From CAVSRC01 sp963730325 (GTDB lineage Bacteria; Pseudomonadota; Alphaproteobacteria; Rhizobiales; Kaistiaceae): a stretch of DNA of 64,000 bases. The position numbers were made by a program, and so were the translations under genes. The notes beneath the pieces were generated by a model. The model was not told the DNA's origin. It saw only the letters and a list, made by a program, of their open reading frames with translations, and searched no databases. Numbering within the stretch: position 1 is the stretch's first letter; each line of letters opens with the position of its first letter. The stretch spans positions 1 to 64,000 of the forward strand of contig CAVSRC010000009.1 of the NCBI GenBank assembly GCA_963730325.1, read 5' to 3'. Below are positions 9,239-18,409 of this stretch, piece after piece.

Positions 9239-10531
9239 CTAACCTCCCCCATGCACCATCTCGGGCAGCCACATGAAAACTCCCGGCAAGTAGGTGACGA
9301 TACCGAGCACGGCCACCAGCGCCAGCACGTAGGGCCAGGCTTCGCGCACAATGTCTGCCACGGGCACTCTGCTGACCCCGGACACCGCATACAGGCACAG
9401 CCCGACCGGTGGGGTGACCAGGCCGATCATCAGGTTGAGCACCATCATGACTCCGAAATGGATGGGGCTGACGCCGATATGCGCCATCAGGGGGACGAAG
9501 ATGGGCAGGACGATGATCATGATGGCGATCGCCTCCATGAACATTCCCAGGACCAGCAACACCAAATTCACCAGCAGCAGGATCATCCAGGGGGTTGTGG
9601 TCAGCCCGAGCACGCCGTCGACGACCGCATTGGGAATTTGCTGTTCGATCAGCACCCAACCGAAGGCGCCGGCTGCCGCGATGATGAACATGACCTGTAT
9701 CGTCTGCTGGCTGGTTTCCCATAACAGACCGAGCAGATCGGAGAACTTCAGCTCGCGATAGTAGAACAGGCCGAGCGCGGAGGCGTAGAGACACGCGATG
9801 ACCGCGGCTTCTGTGGCCGTGAACAGGCCACCCAGAATGCCGCCAATGATGATCATCGGCGTGGCAATCGCGGGCAATGCGCCAGAGGCGACCCGCCAGG
9901 CTTCGCCCCATCCTGATATTTTGGCCGCCTTCGGCAGGTTGGTCCTGACGGCTATCACCGAGATCACCGCCATCAGCGCCACGCCCATCAGAAGGCCGGG
10001 CACGACGCCGGCCAGGAACAGCGCCCCGATCGAAACGTTCGCCATGCTGCCATAGATCACGAAGGGGATGCTGGGGGGCAGAATTGGGCCGATGGTGGAG
10101 GAGACTGCGGTGATGGTGGCTGCGAATCGCTTGTTGTATCCGGCCTCCTCCATGGCGCGGATCTCGACGAGGCCGAGCCCTGCGGCATCGGCCACCGCCG
10201 ATCCGGACATGCCGGCGAAAAGCATGCTCGCAACGACATTGACATGGCCCAGACCGCCAGGAATGCGGCCCACCAACAATTGGGCGAAGCCAAAGATGCG
10301 CCGGGTCATGCCACCGGTATTCATCAGGTTACCGGCCAGAATGAAGAAGGGGATTGCCAGCAGTGGGTAGGAGGTCGTCGAGGCGTAGACGCGCTGACTG
10401 AAGATGATCAAAAGATCGAAGCCACCCATCCAGTACATGGTCCCGATCGCGGTCAAGGCCAGAGATACCGCGATCGGCACGCCGAGCATGACCAGGCCGA
10501 TCAGAACAGCAAAGATTACCAATGTTGTCAT
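9239..10531 (-). CDS. TRAP transporter large permease (DctM), transporter 1
   Basis: 430 residues, about twelve hydrophobic segments. Family motifs include PLLAIPFFILAGNLMNTGGM, FAGMSGSAVADAAGLGLVEI, SSTIGPILPPSIPFVIYGS and LNLMIGLVTPPVGLCLYAVS. It forms the Na+-coupled translocation pathway with DctQ. It is separated from dctP by 181 bp containing a strong hairpin, which would let the binding protein be made in excess. Substrate specificity is set by the DctP protein at 10713-11726. Confidence 0.95.
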   Translation of the reverse strand: MTTLVIFAVLIGLVMLGVPIAVSLALTAIGTMYWMGGFDLLIIFSQRVYASTTSYPLLAIPFFILAGNLMNTGGMTRRIFGFAQLLVGRIPGGLGHVNVVASMLFAGMSGSAVADAAGLGLVEIRAMEEAGYNKRFAATITAVSSTIGPILPPSIPFVIYGSMANVSIGALFLAGVVPGLLMGVALMAVISVIAVRTNLPKAAKISGWGEAWRVASGALPAIATPMIIIGGILGGLFTATEAAVIACLYASALGLFYYRELKFSDLLGLLWETSQQTIQVMFIIAAAGAFGWVLIEQQIPNAVVDGVLGLTTTPWMILLLVNLVLLVLGMFMEAIAIMIIVLPIFVPLMAHIGVSPIHFGVMMVLNLMIGLVTPPVGLCLYAVSGVSRVPVADIVREAWPYVLALVAVLGIVTYLPGVFMWLPEMVHGGG

Positions 10532-10670
10532 GGCGTGCGTTTCCGAAGAGCGGCAATTGCGTGAAGGTTCACGGCTGCCATTCCGCGACGCAATCGATCG
10601 CTTGCGGCGAAGGCGGCGGAGTTATTCGCGGCGCGTTGCGCCGAAGCGAATTTTGAAAGAGAACTTGCGA

Positions 10671-10698
10671 CCCGTGCCATCCCGGAAGATGGCACGGG
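10671..10698 (-). terminator. Intercistronic hairpin between dctP and dctM
   Basis: A perfect 11-bp stem (CCCGTGCCATC at 10671-10681 against GATGGCACGGG at 10688-10698) with a 6-base loop, 15 bp past the dctP stop in the direction of transcription. There is no T-run after it. It probably works as a partial terminator or mRNA 3'-end stabiliser that raises dctP over dctM/dctQ expression. Confidence 0.7.
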
Positions 10699-10712
10699 TT
10701 GCGGGCAACGCA

Positions 10713-11726
10713 CTAGTCGCGCGCGGCTTCGACGAGTTTCTGCCATTCGTCCCAATTGCCGGCGCCGACATAGTCCTTGATAGCGGCATAAGCCGGTCCC
10801 ATCAGGTTGCGGAAGTCAGCGACCTCGGGATAAGTGAAGGCGACGCCGGCCTTTTTCATGTCGGCGATCTCGGCGGCCTCCTGGTCCTGCACCATCTGGC
10901 GGGCCATGTTGCCGTATTTGGCGCCCTCTTCGACGATGATCTTGCGCTGCTCATCGGTCAACTTGTTGGCCCAGGCCTTCTTGTTGGCCACAAAGATCAT
11001 GTTGTTGTAGACGTGCTTGGTCAGCGCGATGTTGTTCTGCACTTCATAGAACTTCTGTGCGTAGTCGGTGGCGACCGGATTGTCCTGGCCGTCCGCTACC
11101 TTGTTCGCGAGCGCCATATAGACCTCCGGGAAAGCGATCGTCACCGTATCGGCCCCCAGGGCGTCCATGGCCGCCTTGATCTGGATTTCGGGCGGCACGC
11201 GCAGTTTCAGGCCCTTCATGTCGTCGGGCGAGTTGATCGGCCGCTTGGAATTGGAGACGGCACGAAAGCCCCACTCGAAATTGGCGATGATCTCGAAACC
11301 GATGCCGTTGGCGCGCTGCTCGAACCAATCCCAGGCGGTCTTGTCGAGGGTGCGGTAGGCGTGATCGTAGCCATCGAACTGGTAGGGGATCATCACCACC
11401 CCGAAGGCCCGGTCGTATTTGTCGAGCTGGGACGGCGAAAGAATTGCCATGTCGATGACGCCAAGCCGGGTCTGCTCGGTGGTGTCGGGCGGTGAGCCCA
11501 AGGCGTTGTTGGCGAAAATCTTGATCTCGACCTCGCCATTGGTGCGTTTGGCGATCTCGTCGGCCATCTTGCGCGCCGCGATCGTGTTCGCATGTGTTTC
11601 ATCCGAGGACATGCTCAGCTTGAGCACGACCCCAGCATAGGCGGCGCCTGGCCCGATCAGGGCCGCGGCCATGGCCGCAGTCAGTCCGAGCCGGACGAGT
11701 TTCTTGGAAAATGCCTGAATGTGCAT
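10713..11726 (-). CDS. TRAP transporter periplasmic binding protein (DctP), transporter 1
   Basis: 337 residues from the ATG complementary to 11724-11726, which follows an ideal GGGAGGA. A signal peptide ends near GAAYA (residue 31). The DctP fold is shown by FANNALGSPPDTTEQTRLG and by DMKGLKLRVPPEIQIKAAMD, whose Arg normally pairs with the carboxylate of the ligand, followed by FPEVYMALANKVADGQDNPV. Longer upstream in-frame sequence is not coding. The protein delivers an organic acid to DctM/DctQ. The divergent operon at 12007-15228 (two SDRs and an isomerase) suggests a sugar acid or a hydroxy acid as ligand. Confidence 0.95.
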   Translation of the reverse strand: MHIQAFSKKLVRLGLTAAMAAALIGPGAAYAGVVLKLSMSSDETHANTIAARKMADEIAKRTNGEVEIKIFANNALGSPPDTTEQTRLGVIDMAILSPSQLDKYDRAFGVVMIPYQFDGYDHAYRTLDKTAWDWFEQRANGIGFEIIANFEWGFRAVSNSKRPINSPDDMKGLKLRVPPEIQIKAAMDALGADTVTIAFPEVYMALANKVADGQDNPVATDYAQKFYEVQNNIALTKHVYNNMIFVANKKAWANKLTDEQRKIIVEEGAKYGNMARQMVQDQEAAEIADMKKAGVAFTYPEVADFRNLMGPAYAAIKDYVGAGNWDEWQKLVEAARD

Positions 11727-12006
11727 GGATTCCTCCCTTTCCTTGTGCGCGAGAGGTATTATGTATGATTTTGATTTTCTGTCAATCCCACGTCCAGGAA
11801 GCGCGCCGCGACACCAAAACGAGTGTGGGCCGAAAGACCACGGAAACCAGAAACCTTTATAAAACAAGATAGTAATAAAGGCGCTGGAGCGCCAGCCGGG
11901 TTCGCAGGTTTCCCGTGGACAGAGTCGCTCCCGTATATTATTGTGCGGAAAGATCATATGTATGAGATGCCGGCGCCACGGCGGATAAGCAAGGGAAGGG
12001 CGGAAC

Positions 12007-12762
12007 ATGAGGGGATTTCAGGCAGGCCAGACGGTGCTGGTCACGGGAGCGAGCAGCGGCATCGGCGCGGCAACCGCCAGACGGTTCGCGGCCGAAGGCG
12101 GACGCGTAATCGCTTGCGGCCGAAAGCTCGCTCCGCTGGAGGCGTTGGTCCAGGAGATAGGCGCGGGCGCGATGGCGGTCGAGCTGGATGTGCGCGACGC
12201 GGACTCGGTTGCCCGGGCTTTTGAGGGGCTGCCAGCCATTGATGTGCTGGTCAACAATGCCGGTCTGTCACTGGGGGTAGAGGCAACTGACGATGTCGTG
12301 CTGGAGAATTTCGACAGCATCATCGCTACCAACATTTCGGGCCTGTTCTACGTCAGCCGACAGGCGATGCGAGGGATGCGCACAGCCAATCGCGGGCACA
12401 TCGTCAATGTGGGTTCCGTGGGGTGGATGTGTCCGTTCCCCGGCGGCAATGCCTACGCGGCGTCCAAGGCAGCCGTGCATTCGTTGACCCAGAGCTTCCG
12501 TAGCGATGTGCGAGGCACGGCCATAAGGGTCAGCGAGGTGTTGCCGGGCATGGTTCGCACCAACTTCACGAACGTGCGCTTCGACAACGATCCGGAACGG
12601 TTCGAGCAAACCTATCGCGGGATGACGCCGTTGACTGCCGAAGACGTGGCGGACGCCATCTTCTATTGTGTCGACGTGCCCGCACACGTCAACATCGAGA
12701 GCATCGTCATGTTCCCGCAAAGCCAAATTCTTGGGCCGGCGGTTGTGACGCGCCAGTCCTGA
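12007..12762 (+). CDS. SDR family oxidoreductase
   Basis: 251 residues. Classical SDR elements: TGASSGIG (13-20), VNNAG (82-86), and catalytic Ser137, Tyr150 and Lys154 within VGSVGW and NAYAASK. It resembles the YdfG/3-hydroxy-acid dehydrogenase group, which oxidises serine-like and hydroxy acids with NADP+. The start is chosen because GGGAAGGGCGG precedes it. It is the first gene of an operon (SDR, GntR, SDR, isomerase) divergent from TRAP transporter 1. The 280-bp spacer at 11727-12006 holds ATGTATGA at both 11761 and 11958, possible regulator half-sites. Confidence 0.92.
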   Translation: MRGFQAGQTVLVTGASSGIGAATARRFAAEGGRVIACGRKLAPLEALVQEIGAGAMAVELDVRDADSVARAFEGLPAIDVLVNNAGLSLGVEATDDVVLENFDSIIATNISGLFYVSRQAMRGMRTANRGHIVNVGSVGWMCPFPGGNAYAASKAAVHSLTQSFRSDVRGTAIRVSEVLPGMVRTNFTNVRFDNDPERFEQTYRGMTPLTAEDVADAIFYCVDVPAHVNIESIVMFPQSQILGPAVVTRQS

Positions 12763-12773
12763 ACCACAGAAAG

Positions 12774-13595
12774 ATGGCCCAGACCATGCCGGATCTCCAT
12801 TCCGCTACCGCCACCGCTCCCGACACCTCCGGCAAACAGGCCCGAACGTCGAAGCCGCGTCTGCTGTACGACAATCGCTCAACCAAGCAGCCCACACGCA
12901 TCCAGACGGTGCTCGAATATGTCCGTGAGGGGATCGCCACGGGCCGGCTCAAGCCGGGCTCCAAACTGCCGGTGGAGAACGAGATCGCCGAGCATCTGGG
13001 GGTCAGCCGGACACCGGTTCGTGAGGCCGTGAAGATCCTCGAGGCGGTGGGAATCCTCGATGTGCGCATCGGTTCGGGCACTTATGTCCAGCCCTCACTG
13101 GAGCCGAGCATAGCGCAGCTGCTGATGTTCCAGCTCTATTTGCGGCAGACGACGCCGCAAAAGCTGATGGAAGCCCGACGGATCATCGAGCGAGGCTGTG
13201 CCGAGCTGGCGGCAGAGCGGCGTAAGCCCGCGAATCTGGAAGAGATGGCCGACAGCATTAAAGCGCTCGAGTTTTTTGCCGGCACGGAGCACGAGCAGCC
13301 CGATGAAACACTGGAGGCCGATCTGGCCTTCCACCGTGCGGTCTACAAGGCGACCGACAACGAACTGATCAATGCGATCGGCAATTTCGTGCTCGACCTG
13401 GTTTCGCCCTGGGTGCGCCAGTCCCTTCAATTGACCGGAGCGGCCAAGGCAGCCGAGATGCACCGGGCGGAACTGATGATGATCGAAGCGCAGAACGCCG
13501 GCGCTGCGCGGGAATGCGTGGCCGCAGTTGATTTGGGCATGCGGCACTGGCTGGAATCCTTGCAGACTTTAGGGGCAGACAATGACAAGAAGTGA
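12774..13595 (+). CDS. GntR/FadR family (FCD domain) transcriptional regulator
   Basis: 273 residues from ATG 12774, 11 bp after the SDR stop. A 40-residue Ser/Thr-rich arm precedes the winged helix (residues about 43-115: VLEYVREGIATGRLKPGSKL, VSRTPVREAVKILEAVG, IGSGTYVQPS). An all-helical FCD effector domain follows (MEARRIIERGCAELA, DLAFHRAVYKATDNELI, HRAELMMIEAQNAGA), with Asp/His residues that bind a metal in this subfamily. It probably represses its own operon and TRAP transporter 1 until the carboxylate substrate is present. An alternative start is ATG 12786. Confidence 0.92.
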   Translation: MAQTMPDLHSATATAPDTSGKQARTSKPRLLYDNRSTKQPTRIQTVLEYVREGIATGRLKPGSKLPVENEIAEHLGVSRTPVREAVKILEAVGILDVRIGSGTYVQPSLEPSIAQLLMFQLYLRQTTPQKLMEARRIIERGCAELAAERRKPANLEEMADSIKALEFFAGTEHEQPDETLEADLAFHRAVYKATDNELINAIGNFVLDLVSPWVRQSLQLTGAAKAAEMHRAELMMIEAQNAGAARECVAAVDLGMRHWLESLQTLGADNDKK

Positions 13596-14373
13596 GGCGA
13601 ACGCCTTCCGGTTCGAGGGTAAGGTTGCGATTGTCACGGGAGGCGGCCGGGCCATCGGACGCGACCTCTGCCTCAGCTTCGCCCACGAGGGCGCCCACGT
13701 GATTGTGGCGGATATCAACGGTGATAATGCCGCCGCAGTGGCGTCGGAAATCTGCGCCGCCGGCGAAAGCGCCGAGTTGATTGTCTGCGACATCACACGG
13801 GCCGAGCAAGTCGCGGCAATGGTCGAGCGGGCCATGGCGTTTGGCGGGCATATCGACATTCTGGTCAACAACGCCAGCATTGGGCATGCCGCCTATTTTC
13901 TCGATATGACGCTCGAGCAATGGGACCATGTCCTGCGCACGAATCTGACCGGCTCGTTCCTGTGCGCCCAGGCCGCGGCCCGGCGGATGGTTGCGCAGGG
14001 GAGCGGCAAGATCGTCAACATCGGTTCGATCTCGGGCGAGCGAGGCGGTACGGGGCGCGCGGCCTATGGTGCGGCCAAGGCCGGGCTCGCGCTGCTGACC
14101 AAGGTGATGGCGGTGGAACTGGCGGACAAGGGTATCAACGTGAACGCGGTTGCCCCTGGTCCGGTCGACACGCCACAGAGCCAAGCCACGCACAATGCCG
14201 AGACACGGCAGGCGTATTTGCGGCTTCTGCCTTCGGGGCGCTATGGCGAACCGCACGAGATCGCCAGCGTGGTCCTGTTCCTGGCCTCCAACGAGGCGAG
14301 TTGGGTGCATGGGCACGTGCTCAACGTTGACGGCGGGTTCGCCGCCGCGGGGCTGATGGCATCTCTGGCCTGA
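13582..14373 (+). CDS. SDR family oxidoreductase
   Basis: 263 residues, with its start 14 bp inside the end of the GntR gene. Motifs: TGGGRAIG (19-26; the usual GxxxGIG has Ala for Gly), LVNNAS (94-99), Ser149, Tyr162 and Lys166 (AAYGAAK), then VNAVAPGPVDTP and the C-terminal VLNVDGGF typical of classical NAD(P)-dependent sugar, gluconate or acyl reductases. It would act on the imported acid or its product in the cytoplasm, in series with the SDR at 12007. The substrate is unknown. Confidence 0.92.
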   Translation: MTRSEANAFRFEGKVAIVTGGGRAIGRDLCLSFAHEGAHVIVADINGDNAAAVASEICAAGESAELIVCDITRAEQVAAMVERAMAFGGHIDILVNNASIGHAAYFLDMTLEQWDHVLRTNLTGSFLCAQAAARRMVAQGSGKIVNIGSISGERGGTGRAAYGAAKAGLALLTKVMAVELADKGINVNAVAPGPVDTPQSQATHNAETRQAYLRLLPSGRYGEPHEIASVVLFLASNEASWVHGHVLNVDGGFAAAGLMASLA

Positions 14374-14382
14374 GGCTGTGCC

Positions 14383-15228
14383 ATGACTGTTCCTCCGCTG
14401 ACGGTGAACATGTCCCTGTTCGATGGGCATTCCCTTGATCGGGCGTTCGCAGCGATCGCTGCTGCGGGCGTGAGTCGGATCGAGCCCTCCTATACAAGCG
14501 GCTATGTTGATGCGCCGGGGCCCGACACTTTTTCGGACCGGACGGCGGCTGCGTTGCGTGCGCAGGTGGAACAGTTCGGGCTGACCTGCACGGCGGTGTC
14601 CATGCACATGGATATGGCGGCTGCCGATGCTGTGGAGGCGTTCACGCGGCGTATGGCGTTCTCGGCCGCGTTGGGGGCGGAGTTTGTCCTCAGCAATGCG
14701 GCAAGCCGGGCAGACGAAGCCGCGTTCTACGCCAACATGGAAGAACTGGCGGCGCGCGCCGAGGCGCTGGGCGTGATCATCGGCATTGAGAACCCCGGGA
14801 ACGGGGACGATGTCTTGTTCGCGACCGGCGCCGATGGTGCTGCCTTGTGCCGAAACATCGGTTCGCCCAACGTTGGTCTCAATTTCGACGTGGGCAATGT
14901 CGTCACCTTTCAGCGGGGCGCCCGCAATCCGCAGGATGAACTGAAAGCGTGCCTTGACGAGGTCGTGAACATCCACGCCAAGGATGTGCGCGACACCGGC
15001 CAGGGCTACGCATTCACCGCCATCGGAGCGGGCGATGTGGATTGGGACGCCGTTTTCGGGCACGTCCGGGCGGCCGGCCGGCCGCTGGGCGTGACCATCG
15101 AAGCCCCCCTACGTCTCGACCGTGAGGGGTACCGGTCGCCGCGGCGGGCACCTGCGCCCATACCGTTCGAGGCGGCTGTGGCGGCCCTACAGCAATCGGT
15201 GGAGTTCGTGGAAGCGCATTTCCGCTGA
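14383..15228 (+). CDS. Sugar phosphate isomerase/epimerase (TIM barrel)
   Basis: 281 residues, 9 bp after the SDR gene. AP_endonuc_2-type barrel: AAAGVSRIEPSYTSG at strand 1, IGIENPGNGDD (metal Glu), VGLNFDVGNV (Asp), VVNIHAKDVRD (His, Asp) and VTIEAPL (Glu) at the C-terminal barrel ends. These Glu/Asp/His/Glu positions fit a divalent-metal isomerase or epimerase such as those for ketohexoses or hydroxypyruvate. The 214 bases to 15442 carry no recognisable gene. Confidence 0.88.
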   Translation: MTVPPLTVNMSLFDGHSLDRAFAAIAAAGVSRIEPSYTSGYVDAPGPDTFSDRTAAALRAQVEQFGLTCTAVSMHMDMAAADAVEAFTRRMAFSAALGAEFVLSNAASRADEAAFYANMEELAARAEALGVIIGIENPGNGDDVLFATGADGAALCRNIGSPNVGLNFDVGNVVTFQRGARNPQDELKACLDEVVNIHAKDVRDTGQGYAFTAIGAGDVDWDAVFGHVRAAGRPLGVTIEAPLRLDREGYRSPRRAPAPIPFEAAVAALQQSVEFVEAHFR

Positions 15229-15442
15229 AGCACCCGACCGGATCGGTTTGCGAGGCTGATGGTGCGTCGCATTGATGAGATCGGCGTTTGTCTTGATCAA
15301 CTCCCTTGATCGGCGGGCGGCGTCCACGGTGCCGGCGCTGTCGCGCTCGAGCAGCGCTTCGGTCGCCTGCGATCGGATCGCTTCCTGTTCTTGCGGCTGC
15401 TCACACGACGATCATCGCTTCATGAAATGGTTGGCCGCGTGG

Positions 15443-16498
15443 CTATGCTCGAGCATGACGCGCTGCTGACCGCGTCTGGCCACTGCGACGAAGCGGTCCG
15501 GTCGACGCACGCTCGACGATTTCGGGTCGATAGACGATCTGCTGCTTTGGTTGCTGCAGGTTCTGCAACTCGGCGATGAGGAGGTCTACTGCGGTGGAGC
15601 CGATCAGGGCAGCGGGGTGCTTGACGGAGCTCAGCGGGACGATCGCGCTCTCTGCGAAATCGATGTTGTCGTAGCCGATGATGGCGATGTCGCCAGGCAC
15701 CAGGACGGGCTGTGGACCCATCCCCAGTCCTTGCAGGATGCCCATCGCGACGACATCGTTGCTGGCGAAGATGGCGTCGGGCCGCGCGTCGGCAGCCCGG
15801 GCGGCGATCTCGGCGCCGGCGACCCGTCCATTGACGACGTGCGGCGCCGAGACGTCGATGAGCTCGAAGTGCACGTCGGGATTCACCTCGAGCGCCTCCC
15901 TGATGCCGGCGAGACGATCGACGAACTGGCTGGTCTCCTGGGAGCCGGCGAACGCGATCCGGCGACGTCCGCGCGCAATCAGGTGCTCGATGGCGAGCCG
16001 CCCCCCGGCGATGTCGTCGACGGATACGGAACTGAACTTGCGGTCGGCACTCGACCGATTGAGCAGCACGGAAGAGATGCCGCGATCGGCAAGGCGGCTG
16101 AGCTTGTCCGAGACATCGCCATAGGGGGAGATCAGCACGCCCTGTACCCGCTGTTGCTCGAACAGGTCGAGATAGCCGAACTCGCGATTGGCGTCGCGGG
16201 CGCTGTCGCCGATGGTGAGCGCCAGCCCGAACTCCGCGGCGCGATCCTCGGCGCCGCGGGCCACATCCATGAAGAACGGGTTCTTGCCGTCGAGCATGAC
16301 GAACCCGATCGTGCGGCTGTACCCGTGTCGGAGCTGGCGGGCCGCCTCGTTCCTGACGAAGCCAAGCTCTTCGATGGCATTCTGGACGCGGCGAAGACTG
16401 TCGCCGGAGACGCGTTCGGGGTGGTTGACGGCGTTGGAGACGGTGCTGACCGAAACCCTCGCGCGACGTGCCACATCCCGCATGTTGACCGGCGGCAT
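15443..16498 (-). CDS. LacI family transcriptional regulator
   Basis: 351 residues from ATG at 16498 (MPPVNMRDVARRARVSVSTV). Upstream in-frame codons fall within the neighbouring hydrolase gene and are not needed. The HTH is at residues about 6-25, with the hinge NEAARQLRHG, and the effector domain reads TIGFVMLDGKNPFF, VQGVLISPYGD, RRRIAFAGSQETSQ, DAIFASNDVVAMGI and IIGYDNIDFA. It is the last gene of the five-gene ABC operon, starting 10 bp past the hydrolase stop, so the repressor is made together with the system it probably controls. Confidence 0.92.
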   Translation of the reverse strand: MPPVNMRDVARRARVSVSTVSNAVNHPERVSGDSLRRVQNAIEELGFVRNEAARQLRHGYSRTIGFVMLDGKNPFFMDVARGAEDRAAEFGLALTIGDSARDANREFGYLDLFEQQRVQGVLISPYGDVSDKLSRLADRGISSVLLNRSSADRKFSSVSVDDIAGGRLAIEHLIARGRRRIAFAGSQETSQFVDRLAGIREALEVNPDVHFELIDVSAPHVVNGRVAGAEIAARAADARPDAIFASNDVVAMGILQGLGMGPQPVLVPGDIAIIGYDNIDFAESAIVPLSSVKHPAALIGSTAVDLLIAELQNLQQPKQQIVYRPEIVERASTGPLRRSGQTRSAARHARA

Positions 16499-16508
16499 GG
16501 GTGCGGTC

Positions 16509-17351
16509 TCAGCTATTCGTGGCGGGCGCGCGAAGCTCTTCCTTGGTCCACAGGGGACCGACGGGCTCACCATCGGTGAGATCGAGCGTTGACAGGATCG
16601 CGGGTGGGCCGAACTTGAGGCCGGGCGTCGAAGGGTCTGCCCCGAACATGGTCATGTCGAAATCGGTGAGATACTCGACCTTGCCGTTGACCAGGCGGAA
16701 CGGACGGTCGTGTCCGGGGTACATCACGTCGGCGCGCGCCACGAGCTTCCTGACCGTCTCCTGCGATTCTTCGACGTTCCAAAATACGAGCGCACTCCGC
16801 TCCAGGCGTGCGACTTCCGCCCACGGGACCGCGTCGGCAGTGATGACGACGACCTCGCCATCTATCTGCATTTCGAGCGCGATGCAGCCGGCGGTGTGGC
16901 CCGGAGCCGCGATGAACTCGACGCCCGGAATGACGTCGTCACCGGGCTCGATGGGCATGACGTGGTCGCGGGGTATCAGGTGCTTGGTCCATGCGGGCGT
17001 CATGAGATCGCGGGGTTCTTCTCCCTGGATGGCGTCCCATTCCGTCCGCGAGATCACGACCTTCGCATGGGGAAACAGGTCGATGTTCTGAACGTGATCC
17101 CAGTGCACGTGGGTGAGACAGACGATGTCGATGTCGTCGACCGTGAGGCCATGCTTCGCGAGTGCCTCAAGGAGGTTGCGACGCATCCCCGCGTGGCCGG
17201 TATCGACGATGGTGCGGACTTCCTTGCCATCCGCGCCACGCGATCGAATGAGGATTATTGTCGAAAGAGCGAGATCTCCTTGCTGGAAGTTGATGCCGGC
17301 GCCGCACAGCAGGACATCCAGTTGCGGCGATGGGGTTCGGAGAGAGCTCAT
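16509..17351 (-). CDS. Metallo-beta-lactamase fold hydrolase
   Basis: 280 residues. The metal-binding HVHWDH (81-86), AAPGHTAG and MYPGHDRP motifs define a di-zinc MBL-fold enzyme of the lactonase branch (AHL lactonase AttM/AiiA-like in size and spacing). No signal peptide is seen, so it is cytoplasmic. It lies 4 bp from the ABC permease stop and 10 bp before the LacI gene. In a sugar-uptake operon a role as a lactonase on a sugar-acid lactone is a reasonable guess; a quorum-quenching activity cannot be excluded from sequence. Confidence 0.85.
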   Translation of the reverse strand: MSSLRTPSPQLDVLLCGAGINFQQGDLALSTIILIRSRGADGKEVRTIVDTGHAGMRRNLLEALAKHGLTVDDIDIVCLTHVHWDHVQNIDLFPHAKVVISRTEWDAIQGEEPRDLMTPAWTKHLIPRDHVMPIEPGDDVIPGVEFIAAPGHTAGCIALEMQIDGEVVVITADAVPWAEVARLERSALVFWNVEESQETVRKLVARADVMYPGHDRPFRLVNGKVEYLTDFDMTMFGADPSTPGLKFGPPAILSTLDLTDGEPVGPLWTKEELRAPATNS

Positions 17352-17355
17352 CTTC

Positions 17356-18306
17356 TTAGTCCTTCTTCATCCTGGAAGAGATAACGTTCCATCGCGACAG
17401 GAGTACGCCGACGATCAGCGCAATTCCGTTGAAGACCGGCTCCATCCAGAACGGCGCGCCCGCCAGGCTCAGCCCCGAGAAGCCAACGGCGAGCAGGACG
17501 ATGGCGAGGATCGTCCCCCAGACGTTGAAGAATCCGGGACGCACGGTTGTCGATCCGAGGAAGACGGCCGCGAAGGCCGGCAGCAGAAGGGTGGAACCGA
17601 ACGTCGGATTGGCTGCACCGGACAGCCCCAGTTGGAGCGATCCGGCGAGCGCGGCCAGCACTCCGGCGATGACGAAGGCCATGGTCTTGAGCAGGCGGAC
17701 CCGAATCCCGACGAGTCGTGCCACCTGCTCCGAGCCTCCGGTCGCATAGAGCTTGCGACCCACCGGCGTCTTGGTCAGCACGACGTACATGGCTACCGCG
17801 ATGACGAGAACGATCCATGCGGCGCTGCCGAACCCGAGTATGGGCGTGCGTGCCATGGTCGCGAAGAAGCGCGGGATGTTGGTGGAAAGGATCTGGCCGC
17901 CGCTGACGCCGACGCTGAGCCCGCTGACGGCAAGGCCGACACCGAGCGTGGCGATGAGAGAGTTCACACCAAGCCACGCGGTGAGCGTGCCCGAGAGGAG
18001 GCCGATCAGGCCACCGGCGATCAGGGATGCTCCGAAGCCGACAAGAGCAGGCATGCCGGCAACGCCGGTCAGCGCCGCGCCCAGCACGGCGGAGAAGCCG
18101 AGGATGTAGCCGGCAGACAGATCGAACTCGCCGGTCACCACGACCAGCAGCACAGCGAGCGCCAGCAGCGCGCTGACTGCCTGTCCCAGGACGATGCCGT
18201 GAAAGTTCGCCAGGGTCGGGAACGTCCGCGGTTCCAGAACGGCAAAGGTGATGACGAGAACGACGATCAGCAGAAGGATGATGTGGTTGCGGAGGAGGCT
18301 TCGCAT
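17356..18306 (-). CDS. Sugar ABC transporter permease (RbsC-like)
   Basis: 316 residues from ATG 18306 (MRSLLRNHIILLLIVVLVIT). In-frame coding-like sequence continues upstream to a TTG at 18426 that overlaps the ATPase stop, giving an alternative 356-residue start. BPD_transp_2 features: ALLALAVLLVVVTGEFDLSA, GYILGFSAVLGAALTG, LGVNSLIATLGVG, TPVGRKLYATGGSEQVARLV and FLGSTTVRPGFFNVWGT. The EAA-like loop ATGGSEQVARLVGI contacts the ATPase. About nine or ten membrane segments. It acts as a homodimer in the inner membrane with the ATPase at 18410-19913. Confidence 0.9.
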   Translation of the reverse strand: MRSLLRNHIILLLIVVLVITFAVLEPRTFPTLANFHGIVLGQAVSALLALAVLLVVVTGEFDLSAGYILGFSAVLGAALTGVAGMPALVGFGASLIAGGLIGLLSGTLTAWLGVNSLIATLGVGLAVSGLSVGVSGGQILSTNIPRFFATMARTPILGFGSAAWIVLVIAVAMYVVLTKTPVGRKLYATGGSEQVARLVGIRVRLLKTMAFVIAGVLAALAGSLQLGLSGAANPTFGSTLLLPAFAAVFLGSTTVRPGFFNVWGTILAIVLLAVGFSGLSLAGAPFWMEPVFNGIALIVGVLLSRWNVISSRMKKD

Positions 18307-18409
18307 CCCGAATGTCCGACCTTTGGCGGTGCGAGCGCCAGCCGCCGGGTGGCGATCGGGCGGGGCCGTCGTCTCGGCCGGGGCGGGCTCTGTATCGAGC
18401 GAAGCGTTT

